Below, in pieces: positions 1 to 7,217 of a stretch of 10,055 bases of DNA. The translations under genes were made by a program, and so were the position numbers. Position 1 is the stretch's first letter; every line of letters begins with the position of its first letter. Below the pieces are notes generated by a model. It did not search any database. It was not told where the DNA came from and was given only the letters and a program-made list of their open reading frames with translations. This DNA comes from Burkholderia sp. (GTDB lineage: Bacteria > Pseudomonadota > Gammaproteobacteria > Burkholderiales > Burkholderiaceae), in NCBI GenBank assembly GCA_028292565.1, contig JAQGMD010000096.1, positions 1 through 10,055 on the forward strand, given 5' to 3'.

Positions 1-1358
1 GTGCCGGCCAGGCTGTACCAGCGATCGAACAGGGTCAGGTCCCGATCGTTGGCGTCGGCCATGGCGCGACGGAAATCATCGACCGTAACGGCCTGGCCGT
101 CGTGGCGCTCGAAGTACAAATCCATGCCCTTGCGGAAGCCTTCGCGGCCCAGCAGGGTCTGGTACATGCGCACCACTTCGGCGCCTATTTCGTAGACAGT
201 GACGGTGTAGAAGTTGTTGATTTCAACGAAGGAGTCAGGCCGCACCGGGTGCGCCATCGGCCCGGCGTCCTCGGGGAATTGGGCCTGGCGCAAGGTGCGC
301 ACCTGGTCGATGCGGCTCACCGCGCGGCCCGATTCGGTGCCGATCATGTCTGCGGAAAATTCCTGGTCGCGGAAAACGGTCAGGCCTTCCTTCAGCGACA
401 GCTGGAACCAGTCGCGGCAGGTGACGCGGTTCCCGGTCCAGTTGTGGAAGTATTCGTGGCCGACCACCGATTCGATATTGGCGTAGTCGACATCGGTGGC
501 GATGCGGGGGTTGGCCAACACATACTTGGTGTTGAAGATGTTGAGGCCCTTGTTTTCCATCGCCCCCATGTTGAAGTCGCCGACAGCCACGATCATGAAG
601 CGGTCGAGGTCGAGTTCAAGGCCGAAGCGTTCTTCGTCCCAGCGAATGCTGTTCTTCAGCGATTCCATCGCGTGCTGGGTCTTGTCGAGATTGCCTTCTT
701 CCACCCATACCTGCAGCAGCACTTCGCGGCCGGACTGCAGCGTGTAAGTCTCTTCCTGACATACGAGATCGCCGGCGACCAATGCAAACAGATACGAGGG
801 CTTCTTGAACGGGTCTTCCCACAGCGCGTAGTGGCGTCCGTCGCCGAGGTCGCCCTGCTCGATCAGATTCCCGTTGGACAACAGCACCGGATATTTTTCT
901 TTGTCGGCGCGCAACATGACGGTGTACTTGGCCATCACGTCCGGGCGGTCCGGGAAGTAGGTGACCTTGCGGAAGCCTTCGGCTTCGCACTGGGTGAAGA
1001 AATTGCCGTTGGAGACGTACAGTCCCATCAGCGAGGTATTCTGGCTCGGGTTGATGGCGGTTTCGATTTCAAGCGTCACGTTGTCCGGCGCATTCGGGAT
1101 CTCCAGCACGCCGTTCACAAGTGAGTAAGCACGCTTGGTGAGCTCCTTGCCATTCATGCGCAGATGGACCAGGTCAACCGCTTCGCCGTACAGCGTCAGG
1201 CTCTTGCCGTGGCTGTCGGGGTTGCGCGTCATGGTCAGGCGCGTGGCAATGCGTGTGAGTTCGGGGTCGAGGTCGAAACCCATTTCGACCGTGTCCACCC
1301 AATAGCTGGGCGGTGTGTAGTCCTTACGATAAATCGCCTGGGGAGTGTCGGTACGCAT
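1..1358 (-). CDS. pepN: Aminopeptidase N (M1 family zinc metallopeptidase), C-terminal part off the window
   Basis: Cytoplasmic zinc aminopeptidase that removes N-terminal residues from peptides in late protein turnover. The visible 452 codons hold the N-terminal beta domain (about residues 1-190) and most of the catalytic thermolysin-like domain. The substrate-binding GAMEN motif is at 265-269. The zinc site [13 protein letters not shown] starts at 301, giving ligands His301 and His305 and catalytic Glu302; the third ligand Glu324 lies in [11 protein letters not shown]. The transition-state tyrosine is probably Tyr389 in TVTVYE. These match E. coli PepN almost word for word, so this is the PepN subgroup rather than another M1 peptidase. 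The gene starts at ATG 1358 ([14 protein letters not shown]), the usual PepN start; no clear Shine-Dalgarno precedes it. The full protein should be near 880 residues, so about half is missing at the left edge. It is divergent from the lipoprotein gene at 1430, with a 71-bp gap. No defect is visible. Confidence 0.97.
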   Translation of the reverse strand, partial: MRTDTPQAIYRKDYTPPSYWVDTVEMGFDLDPELTRIATRLTMTRNPDSHGKSLTLYGEAVDLVHLRMNGKELTKRAYSLVNGVLEIPNAPDNVTLEIETAINPSQNTSLMGLYVSNGNFFTQCEAEGFRKVTYFPDRPDVMAKYTVMLRADKEKYPVLLSNGNLIEQGDLGDGRHYALWEDPFKKPSYLFALVAGDLVCQEETYTLQSGREVLLQVWVEEGNLDKTQHAMESLKNSIRWDEERFGLELDLDRFMIVAVGDFNMGAMENKGLNIFNTKYVLANPRIATDVDYANIESVVGHEYFHNWTGNRVTCRDWFQLSLKEGLTVFRDQEFSADMIGTESGRAVSRIDQVRTLRQAQFPEDAGPMAHPVRPDSFVEINNFYTVTVYEIGAEVVRMYQTLLGREGFRKGMDLYFERHDGQAVTVDDFRRAMADANDRDLTLFDRWYSLAG

Positions 1359-1429
1359 AGGGGTGTGTTGAATCGGAAGATTTGGCGCAAAATGGCATTT
1401 TACAACCAACGCGACCACAGACTAACCCC

Positions 1430-1771
1430 ATGAAACTTTCCTTTGCGTTTTTCGTAGTCGCCGCGTCGCTGACGCTTTCCTCATGTACACAGGAGCAACA
1501 GAACCAGATCAGCCGCTCGGTGCAGAACTGGACCGGCACCAATGGCGTGCTCGAATTTTATGCGGGCGACAAACTGATGCGCCGCTTCCTGCAGATCGAC
1601 AAGCTGACGACGGCAACCGGGACCGACGACGGCAGGCCGCGCTCTTACCGCTTCGGATACGGGGTCCTCGATGAGAACCTGAACATGACGGTGGATTCGG
1701 GGGAAAAGAAAGTGTATTTCGAGATCAGCGATTTCGGGTCGAACTACATTTTCTTCGAGAGCCCGCGCTAA
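1430..1771 (+). CDS. Small predicted lipoprotein of unknown function (113 aa)
   Basis: I do not recognise this family. The ATG at 1430 gives a typical lipoprotein signal peptide: Lys2, a hydrophobic stretch (residues 3-15) and a lipobox LSSC with Cys19 as the lipidated residue. An open frame extends upstream to a TTG at 1382, but that would add 16 polar residues before the signal peptide, so ATG 1430 is preferred. No strong Shine-Dalgarno is visible. The mature part, about 95 residues, starts with a Gln-rich segment (TQEQQNQ) and continues with alternating hydrophobic and charged residues that suggest a small beta-rich domain (VLEFYAGDKLMRRF, KVYFEISDF). Residue 20 is Thr, not Asp, so there is no inner-membrane retention signal and outer-membrane sorting is inferred. 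It is divergent from pepN and is followed by a hairpin and then a second lipoprotein gene. The coding call is reasonably firm; the function is open. Confidence 0.75.
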   Translation: MKLSFAFFVVAASLTLSSCTQEQQNQISRSVQNWTGTNGVLEFYAGDKLMRRFLQIDKLTTATGTDDGRPRSYRFGYGVLDENLNMTVDSGEKKVYFEISDFGSNYIFFESPR

Positions 1772-1772
1772 C

Positions 1773-1792
1773 AACCCGGCACGAGTCGGGTT
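1773..1792 (+). terminator. Hairpin after the small lipoprotein gene, possible weak terminator
   Basis: An 8-bp stem, AACCCGGC pairing with GTCGGGTT with one G-T wobble, closes an ACGA tetraloop 1 nt after the stop codon of the 113-residue lipoprotein gene. It is followed by ACAAAAATTTA rather than a clean run of T, so intrinsic termination is likely to be partial. It could act as a weak terminator or a 3'-end stabiliser between the two lipoprotein genes. Confidence 0.45.
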
Positions 1793-1870
1793 ACAAAAAT
1801 TTACCTACGACTTTTATGTGTTGCCTATGCTGAATTTATGTAAGATGCCGCAATTGTCTGGAGGAATACA

Positions 1871-2479
1871 ATGAAGCAATGGCAGTTTGCGTTTCTATCA
1901 GTTGTTGTGGCCCTGCTGTCGGGATGCGCCTCGACGATAAAGAACCAGGTCACCACCTTCCACGAATGGCCGAACTATGTGCAGGACAAGACTTACGTCT
2001 TCGAGCGCACGAGGGAGCAGGACAACGACCTTGAGTACCGCAACTATGAAAACCTGGTGCGCGGCGAGTTGAGGCGCCTCGGCTTCGAGGAAGCGTCCAA
2101 CCTGCGCCCGGCGCGGCTGAAAGCATCGCTGGGTTACAGCATCAGGGCGCGCGACGTGCGGGTGAGTTACCCGGTAGTGATGGACCCCTATTTGTATGGC
2201 CCATCCTGGCGCGGTTATTACGGCCCCTTCTATGATCCGTTCTGGTTCGGCCCGCCGATTGTAGAGCGGCGCGAGGAGAGCTATCAGCTCTTCACCCGCC
2301 AGTTGCGGTTCACATTGGCGAACATGTCCGACGGGAAAAAAGTTTATGACTCGACCGTGGTCAGCGAAGGCACGAATGGCGCGCTCGCGAAAGTGATGCC
2401 GTATATGGTGCGGGCGGCGTTTGAGGACTTTCCTGGCAGGAGCGGTGTGCCGCGGGTGGTGGAACTGAAGATGAAGTAG
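1871..2479 (+). CDS. DUF4136-type lipoprotein (202 aa)
   Basis: Predicted outer-membrane lipoprotein of the DUF4136 kind, whose biochemical role is not established. The signal peptide has a hydrophobic core at about residues 6-16 and a lipobox LSGC with Cys19; Ala20 fits outer-membrane sorting. The family-like block lies at about 42-72 (TYVFERTREQDNDLEYRNYE, then LVRGELRRLGF), followed by ASLGYSIRARDVRVSY. An aromatic and glycine-rich insert, about 106-129 (WRGYYGPFYDPFWFGPP), is typical of these proteins and is probably a flexible or surface-exposed loop. The C-terminal half (139-202) is beta-rich with a helix around 168-187. The start is firm: GGAGG at 1860-1864 sits 6 nt before the ATG. 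No convincing promoter was seen in 1793-1859. Its 3' end faces the DUF1631 gene, with 57 bp between the stop codons. The family call rests on recalled resemblance. Confidence 0.88.
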   Translation: MKQWQFAFLSVVVALLSGCASTIKNQVTTFHEWPNYVQDKTYVFERTREQDNDLEYRNYENLVRGELRRLGFEEASNLRPARLKASLGYSIRARDVRVSYPVVMDPYLYGPSWRGYYGPFYDPFWFGPPIVERREESYQLFTRQLRFTLANMSDGKKVYDSTVVSEGTNGALAKVMPYMVRAAFEDFPGRSGVPRVVELKMK

Positions 2480-2490
2480 ACCGAGGGTAA

Positions 2491-2507
2491 GGTGCGCCAT
2501 GCGCGCC
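2491..2507. terminator. GC-rich hairpin between two convergent genes
   Basis: GGTGCGC and GCGCGCC form a 7-bp stem, with one G-T wobble, around a CAT loop in the 57-bp gap between the DUF4136 and DUF1631 stop codons. Neither side has a T-run, so it is not a classic intrinsic terminator. Its position suggests a roadblock or mRNA 3'-end structure serving both convergent transcripts. Confidence is low. Confidence 0.3.
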
Positions 2508-2536
2508 CAACCTCCTGCAGCGGATCGGAACCCGCT

Positions 2537-4684
2537 CTACTCCGCCCCGACCTCTTCCAGAGCCGCGGCCAGCGCGCGATCAACAACCGAGTCCGCTGCA
2601 ACAACCGCCACGCGGTCACTACGAAAGGATTGCGCGAGTTCATCGAAAGTCATGATGAACGGTTCCTGCCCCTGCCGGTTCGAAAAAACGAAGCGGGTAC
2701 GGCGGGGACTGATCCACCCTAGCCTGGATTTCTCGTGAGTGCCACTATTGCGCAAAAACTCGACCCAGGTATCGGGCTCGAGTCCATCGACCAGGTGCAT
2801 ATATTCGTCGGCGACCGCGCCGGAATGCTCCATCGCCCGCTTGTTAAGGCGGCGTTCGCTCGCCTTCTGCGCGACATTGAGGGTGATTTCCAGCTGCTGG
2901 CGGGGCGACAGTTCGACCGAGGTGCGGACGATGGTCGCGTGGCGCTCCGCCAGGGTCGAAAAGAACTTGACGCGATCCGGCCCGTCCCACTTCACCACAT
3001 TGAGCCAGGCATTCAACGTCGACAGCAGTGCCGGCAACTGGCTCAACAAGTCCTTGCGTTCTTCCGCGGTCTTGGGCTTGACGCTCCAGATCAGGTCGTC
3101 CATTGCCTTCAGTGCGTTTTGCAGTGCTTCCGGCTTGGTGTCTTGCACGGAATGCGCGAGACCGAGGATGCGTGTCCATTGCATCTCAAGGAATACTTCA
3201 ACGAATCCCGCCACCTCACCGGTCTCGATGCGCATGGTCACATCGTTTTCCGCCAGTTCCTTGGCGCGGTTGATCTTTTCCTGCCGCGCCGCTTCCACAA
3301 CGGCTTGCGAATAAGCGTCGCCCGAGACCTGCGTTTGCTGCGCGACGAACGACTCGAGGTCTTTCAGCACGTCATCAAACAATTCGATTTGCTGGTCGTA
3401 CTCCTGCTGCACCCGGTCGACAATCTTTTCGATCATCTTGAAGACCGGATCTTCCGTACCTTTTTCCTGGTCGCAGGTGACGCTGGTTCGCGCTACCGTG
3501 TCGAGCAGCCGCCGGGCCGGATGGTCATCCCTGAAGAAGAAATCCCTGTCCGCCAGTGCGGCCTTGAGCAAAGGAACCTGGAGCTGGCTCAACAGTTTCT
3601 TCACGCCCTTTGGGATGCATGGCTCCTCAAACACGTGCTCCAGGGTTCTTGCCAGCAGTTCAATTGCGTGTGTATCCGCCTGGGTCAGCGTGCCGGACGG
3701 CGCCTGGTCGCGGATCTGGCGCAACACAGTAGCCTCCACGGGTGCAGGCGTGTTCTGATCGACCTGGTTGTGGCGCGGTGCCTGTTTCTGCAGAGCGTTC
3801 AGGTAGTTGAACAAGACAGGATGAACCGCTGGCCCGCCTGACCCGCCGCCACCTGGTCCGGCACCGAATCCACCACCGCCACCGCCGGCCTGTCCGCCGA
3901 ACGTTGGTGACAGCCAGCGTTGCAGCCTGCTATAGAGCGGCAGATTGCGCCGCTCAACGGCGGCGGGCCGGTTTGCATTGCTTTCGGATTTCTTGAGGCG
4001 GTACGCATCGGTCAGGGTCGGCAGGATGCCCTGGGCGACCAATGCGGCATTCAATGCCTGCAAAACCGGTTCGAGCTGGAGGAAAATTTCCGGACGCATC
4101 TGGCGCAAAATCACCAGGTGCGAAGCGGTGTTCAGATCGAACTTGCTCCAGGCCTCCGAGATGGCCTTGAGAAAAATCTCCGGACGGAACGGGTTTTCTG
4201 TAACGGTGATTGCGTCCCGCTGCATCAGATGGGCGATACGTATGCTCAGCGGATCCAGGACGTCGGCATTGGCAGCGTGGAGGGCCTGGCCGAGGTTATC
4301 GACCAGCACCTTCTGCTCCATCGCTTCGAAGGTCACAAGCGACAGATCCATCGCGCCTTGTTCTAGCTTCGATTGTTCCTGGCTCTGACTACCGGCGGAG
4401 TCGATCTCCTGCAACAGGAGTTCAGTCAGGGACGAAGAAACAAGGCGATGGAAAGTCAGCTTGTTTCTGTTCAGGTGTTGCAATGCGCCGCGACTCGCTT
4501 CGCTGTCCTGGGAGCGCGTGCCCTGATCGGACAGCTTGCCCAACGCATCTGAGAGACGAACGATGAAGTCGTCCAGTTGCGAAGCGACCTGCTGGGATGC
4601 AATCGACACCAACGCCTTCAGCACGGCTACCTGGGTAGCGGGCGTCACTGTTTTCTCAGATGGGCGATTGGTTATGTCTACCAT
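2537..4684 (-). CDS. DUF1631 family protein with glycine-rich linker (715 aa)
   Basis: Large, soluble, mostly helical protein of the DUF1631 family, which occurs in beta- and gammaproteobacteria; homologues are sometimes mislabelled thymidine phosphorylase, and no function is established. From the ATG at 4684, family-like signatures include MDLSLVTFEAMEQK (about 112-125), LQVPLLKAALADRDFF (about 368-383) and DDHPARRLLDTVA (about 386-398). A glycine-rich, probably disordered linker of roughly 25 residues lies at about 262-286 and separates the N-terminal third from the rest. The last ~80 residues (WVEFL, then SRLGWISPRRTRFVFSNRQG) look like a small beta barrel, loosely PilZ-like, but no RxxxR c-di-GMP-binding motif is visible. 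There is no signal peptide or membrane segment. An in-frame GTG at 4699 would add five residues (MVYAP); neither start has a good Shine-Dalgarno, and ATG is chosen as the commoner codon. Confidence 0.88.
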   Translation of the reverse strand: MVDITNRPSEKTVTPATQVAVLKALVSIASQQVASQLDDFIVRLSDALGKLSDQGTRSQDSEASRGALQHLNRNKLTFHRLVSSSLTELLLQEIDSAGSQSQEQSKLEQGAMDLSLVTFEAMEQKVLVDNLGQALHAANADVLDPLSIRIAHLMQRDAITVTENPFRPEIFLKAISEAWSKFDLNTASHLVILRQMRPEIFLQLEPVLQALNAALVAQGILPTLTDAYRLKKSESNANRPAAVERRNLPLYSRLQRWLSPTFGGQAGGGGGGFGAGPGGGGSGGPAVHPVLFNYLNALQKQAPRHNQVDQNTPAPVEATVLRQIRDQAPSGTLTQADTHAIELLARTLEHVFEEPCIPKGVKKLLSQLQVPLLKAALADRDFFFRDDHPARRLLDTVARTSVTCDQEKGTEDPVFKMIEKIVDRVQQEYDQQIELFDDVLKDLESFVAQQTQVSGDAYSQAVVEAARQEKINRAKELAENDVTMRIETGEVAGFVEVFLEMQWTRILGLAHSVQDTKPEALQNALKAMDDLIWSVKPKTAEERKDLLSQLPALLSTLNAWLNVVKWDGPDRVKFFSTLAERHATIVRTSVELSPRQQLEITLNVAQKASERRLNKRAMEHSGAVADEYMHLVDGLEPDTWVEFLRNSGTHEKSRLGWISPRRTRFVFSNRQGQEPFIMTFDELAQSFRSDRVAVVAADSVVDRALAAALEEVGAE

Positions 4685-4797
4685 AGGGGCATAAACCACA
4701 TATTGCAGTGGGGAACTGCGCTATTGTGCAGGGAAATCAGCGTCTTGTGTTTCCCATGTGACACATCCGGGTCGGTAAATAGCTGAGTGGCTCTCAA

Positions 4798-4826
4798 GAT
4801 TGATCAATTAAATGCCTGACTGTCAA
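4798..4826 (-). promoter_or_regulatory. Possible promoter upstream of the DUF1631 gene
   Basis: On the minus strand a perfect -35 hexamer TTGACA (4826 down to 4821) lies just past the stop codon of the small membrane protein gene. The matching -10 is poor: ATCAAT at 16-bp or TCAATC at 17-bp spacing. If active it would give the DUF1631 mRNA a leader of about 100 nt. The rest of 4685-4820 shows only a short palindrome, ATGTG-A-CACAT at 4756-4766. Confidence 0.22.
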
Positions 4827-4831
4827 CACTT

Positions 4832-4984
4832 TCAGGTGTATAACGCTTCGGAAATGATCGTAATAGCAACAATGAGCAGCACGGTGAGCACCAGCACGAT
4901 GAGAAGTCGCCCGAACTTTGGCGCGCCCTCGGTCCCCGTTGGTTGTTCATCCGGGTGGTGCATCGGGTTGTTTTCGTCTTTCAT
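4832..4984 (-). CDS. Small single-pass membrane protein (50 aa) downstream of mgsA
   Basis: A short gene found by reading the minus strand after mgsA. ATG at 4984 opens 50 codons ending in TGA at 4834-4832. Residues 1-26 are polar and rich in His, Pro and Glu (MKDENNPMHHPDEQPTGTEG, then APKFGR). Residues 27-44 form a strongly hydrophobic helix (LLIVLVLTVLLIVAITII), and the protein ends SEALYT. This is the pattern of a single-pass inner-membrane microprotein; the charge pattern does not settle the topology firmly. Support for coding: the polar-then-hydrophobic layout, GC at 34 of 50 third codon positions, and a start 27 nt after the mgsA stop with a weak GAAAAG ribosome-binding site, so it is probably cotranscribed with mgsA. 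I do not recognise the family, and a role linked to methylglyoxal is only a guess from position. Confidence 0.6.
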   Translation of the reverse strand: MKDENNPMHHPDEQPTGTEGAPKFGRLLIVLVLTVLLIVAITIISEALYT

Positions 4985-5011
4985 TTGCTTTTCAATTGCC
5001 GCAGGTTCTGG

Positions 5012-5413
5012 TCAGGGATGGGCGTGGGAATGATGATGGTGCGGCACCAGTTGCGACAGCAGCATGCGTGCCGCCGCCACATTGGTCGCGCAGGGGACAT
5101 TGTGGACGTCGCAGACCCGCACCAGTGCATTGATATCCGGCTCATGCGGTTGCGGCGTCAAGGGATCGCGCAGGAATATCACGCAATCGATCTTGCCTTC
5201 CACCAGCTCGGCGCCGATCTGCAAATCGCCGCCGCTGGGGCCCGACAGCTTGCGTTCCACCACCAGCCCCACCTCTTCGGAAAGGCGTTTGCCGGTGGTG
5301 CCGGTCGCTACCAGAATGCACTGTCGCAGCAGCGCGGCAAATTCGGACGCCAGCTCCACCATGTCGTCCTTTTTGCCGTCATGCGCGATCAATGCAATAC
5401 GCTTTTTCACCAT
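5012..5413 (-). CDS. mgsA: Methylglyoxal synthase (133 aa)
   Basis: Cytosolic enzyme that converts dihydroxyacetone phosphate to methylglyoxal and inorganic phosphate, opening the methylglyoxal bypass that relieves sugar-phosphate build-up. All key residues of the E. coli enzyme have counterparts: His11 in IALIAHD (E. coli His19), the ATGTTG phosphate loop at 36-41, Asp63 in SGPSGGD (Asp71, the catalytic base), Asp83 in LRDPL (Asp91), His90 (His98) and Asp93 in PQPHEPD (Asp101). At 133 residues it is shorter than the 152-residue E. coli protein, lacking the N-terminal extension and part of the C-terminus. It ends instead in a His-rich tail, HHHHSHAHP. The start ATG 5413 matches the family N-terminus; the upstream GGGG is a weak, closely spaced ribosome-binding site. 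A 12-bp tandem repeat lies 31 nt upstream, and a small membrane protein gene follows after 27 nt. Confidence 0.97.
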   Translation of the reverse strand: MVKKRIALIAHDGKKDDMVELASEFAALLRQCILVATGTTGKRLSEEVGLVVERKLSGPSGGDLQIGAELVEGKIDCVIFLRDPLTPQPHEPDINALVRVCDVHNVPCATNVAAARMLLSQLVPHHHHSHAHP

Positions 5414-5444
5414 AGCCCCGTATGAATCTATGAAACGCCGCGTT

Positions 5445-5468
5445 AGTCACTGCATCAGTCACTGCATC
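5445..5468. repeat. Perfect 12-bp tandem repeat (two copies) upstream of mgsA
   Basis: AGTCACTGCATC occurs twice head to tail (5445-5456 and 5457-5468), 31 nt before the mgsA start codon and 41 nt after the stop of the SDR gene. It lies in the only DNA that could hold an mgsA promoter, although no clear -35/-10 pair was found there. It may be a small slippage duplication or a duplicated regulator site; the sequence alone does not decide. Confidence 0.6.
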
Positions 5469-5509
5469 GGTCGTTTGAATGGCGCCGCGAACGGCTTGCC
5501 AAAACAACG

Positions 5510-6289
5510 TTAATACGTTCCAGGATAGTTTCCGCCGTCGAGCAGGACGTTCTGCCCGGTCATGTAACTTGCCTGCACGCTGCACAGGAACGCGCAAACC
5601 GCGCCGAACTCTTCCGCTGTTCCGAAACGCTGTGCCGGAATCTGCTTGCGGCGCGCGTCGGCCCACTCTTCCGAGTTTTTGCCCGCTGCTTTTGCGCCGG
5701 TAGCCAGGTTGCTTTTCAGGCGATCGGTGTCGAACTGGCCGGGCAACAAATTGTTGATCGTCACGTTGTGCGCCACGGTCTTGCGCGCCAATCCAGCGAC
5801 GAACCCGGTAAGGCCGGAGCGCGCACCGTTGGACAAACCAAGGTTGTCGATCGGCGCTTTTACCGAACTGGATGTGATGTTAATGATACGACCAAAACGG
5901 CGCGCGATCATTCCATCCACCGTGGCCTTGATCAATTAGATCGGGGTCAACATGTTTGCATCAATTGCGGCGATCCAGTCGTCACGGTTCCAGTTGCGGA
6001 AATCGCCGGGAGGCGGGCCGCCTGCGTTAGTGACGAGGATATCCGGCTGGGGACAAACCGCCAGCGCCCTGGCGCGTCCCTCTTCCTTGGTGATATCGGC
6101 AGCCACGGTATTGATCGTGACGCCGGTTGCGCGACGGATTTCTTCCGCCGTCGCTTCCAGTGTTTCGGCAGTGCGCGCGACCAGAGTTACATTCACGCCT
6201 TCGGCCGCCAGCGCCTCCGCGCAGCCGCGTCCCAATCCCTTGCTGGCGCCGCATACCAGCGCATTTTTTCCACGAATTCCAAAGTCCAT
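5510..6289 (-). pseudogene. Short-chain dehydrogenase/reductase (SDR) interrupted by an in-frame TAA
   Basis: The reading frame covers 259 codons and encodes a Rossmann-fold SDR protein, but codon 118 is TAA (5938-5936), directly after ANMLTPI; the frame resumes as LIKATVDGMI with no frameshift. The N-terminal part has the cofactor loop GASKGLG (14-20) and the NAGG motif (88-91). The C-terminal part has the serine strand NITSSS (137-142) and the family end LLDGGNYPGTY. The usual YxxxK catalytic pair is not where expected: the segment reads LGLSNGARSGL, with Ser153 and Arg157 in place of Tyr and Lys. This suggests an atypical SDR subgroup, so the gene may not have encoded a classical dehydrogenase even when intact. 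AGGAGACGAG before ATG 6289 is a good ribosome-binding site and overlaps the stop of the transporter gene. The TAA could be a recent mutation (GAA or CAA to TAA) or a sequencing error, because the rest is undamaged. Confidence 0.85.
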
Positions 6290-6297
6290 CTCGTCTC

Positions 6298-7209
6298 CTA
6301 TACCTTCTTTTTAGATAAAAAATAAATCCCGGTCAGCACCAATGCTGTTCCGGCCAGTTGAATTCCCGTGATCGGCTCGTCCAAAATCAGCGCTGCCAGG
6401 AACAGCGTCGACACCGGCCCGACCATACCGGCCTGTGAAGCGGTCGCGGCGCCGATGCGCTCCACGGCAATCATGGTCAGGATGACCGGCAGCACCGTGC
6501 ACAATAGCGCGTTGATGATCGACAGTCCATATACGTCCCTCGGCTGGACCAGCATGGAGACCGGACGCAAAAGAAAGAACTGTACGATACATGCCGCGCT
6601 CGACACGCACATTGCGTAAGCCACCAGCCGCAGCGCGCCGGCTCGGCGTACCAGCTCGCCGGACAGGATCAGGTAAAACGCATACGAGATCGCGCTTCCA
6701 AGCACGAATGCGCCACCGACCATAACGTTCGAGCCGCCAATCATCGCATCATGAAAAAATACCAACACTGTGCCAAGGTATGCGGAGCCCAGCGCCAGCC
6801 ATTCCATCAGCCGGATTTTTTTCCTGAGGAAGAAGACCGAAATCAGCAATACAAACGAGGGAGTCAGAAACAGGATCAGGCGTTCGAGTCCGGCTGAAAT
6901 GTACTGCAGGCCGAGGAAATCGAGAAAACTCGAAAGGTAATAACCGAGCAACCCCATTACCACGATCTTGGCGCGCTCGACGCCGGTCAACGGTGACTCG
7001 GTCTTCGCTTTCCATATTGCGATGGCGGCGAAAAAAGGCAGCGAGAAAATCATGCGGAAGGCGATCAGGGTCACCGCGTCGACCTGGTACCGGTAGATCA
7101 GTTTGGCAACGATTGCTTTCGCGGAGAAAAAGATGGCACCGACTATGGCGATAGCCAAACCGGTCAGGAAGCTTTGCCTCGCCGTGGAATGAAGTGCGAT
7201 TGAACTCAT
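6298..7209 (-). CDS. EamA/DMT-superfamily transporter (303 aa)
   Basis: Inner-membrane protein of the drug/metabolite transporter superfamily with two EamA repeats and about ten predicted helices, roughly at 15-34, 45-66, 82-100, 107-128, 135-153, 161-183, 192-213, 228-247, 258-276 and 282-299. The proline in FLTPSFV (helix 4) and the segment GPVSTLFLAALILDEPITG (264-282), typical of the end of the second EamA repeat, support the assignment. These proteins generally export amino acids, metabolites or drugs, but the substrate cannot be read from the sequence. The protein ends in a positive SKKKV tail. ATG 7209 is the only good start; it has no Shine-Dalgarno but a TACAAT -10 hexamer sits 8 nt upstream, suggesting a leaderless mRNA. 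The SDR gene follows after 8 nt with overlapping translation signals, so the two form an operon, perhaps linking transport to metabolism of one compound. Confidence 0.92.
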   Translation of the reverse strand: MSSIALHSTARQSFLTGLAIAIVGAIFFSAKAIVAKLIYRYQVDAVTLIAFRMIFSLPFFAAIAIWKAKTESPLTGVERAKIVVMGLLGYYLSSFLDFLGLQYISAGLERLILFLTPSFVLLISVFFLRKKIRLMEWLALGSAYLGTVLVFFHDAMIGGSNVMVGGAFVLGSAISYAFYLILSGELVRRAGALRLVAYAMCVSSAACIVQFFLLRPVSMLVQPRDVYGLSIINALLCTVLPVILTMIAVERIGAATASQAGMVGPVSTLFLAALILDEPITGIQLAGTALVLTGIYFLSKKKV

Positions 7210-7217
7210 ACGGCGAG

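Noticed and set aside
102..1124. Long open frame (340 codons) on the plus strand opposite pepN
   Set aside because: It is antisense to strongly conserved PepN sequence containing the zinc site; no recognisable domain, a shadow of codon bias.
2735..3841. Long open frame (368 codons) on the plus strand opposite the DUF1631 gene
   Set aside because: It lies wholly antisense to a well-supported gene; its translation is an unstructured mix rich in His, Arg, Gln and Leu with no motif, as expected from GC-biased codons read backwards.
4756..4766. Palindrome ATGTG-A-CACAT upstream of the DUF1631 gene, considered as a CRP/FNR-type site
   Set aside because: The half-sites lack the TGTGA-N6-TCACA spacing of CRP and do not match the FNR consensus; an 11-bp palindrome alone is weak evidence.
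5479..5509. GCCG-TTCG-CGGC mini-hairpin after the SDR stop, considered as a terminator
   Set aside because: The stem is only 4 bp and no T-run follows on the minus strand.
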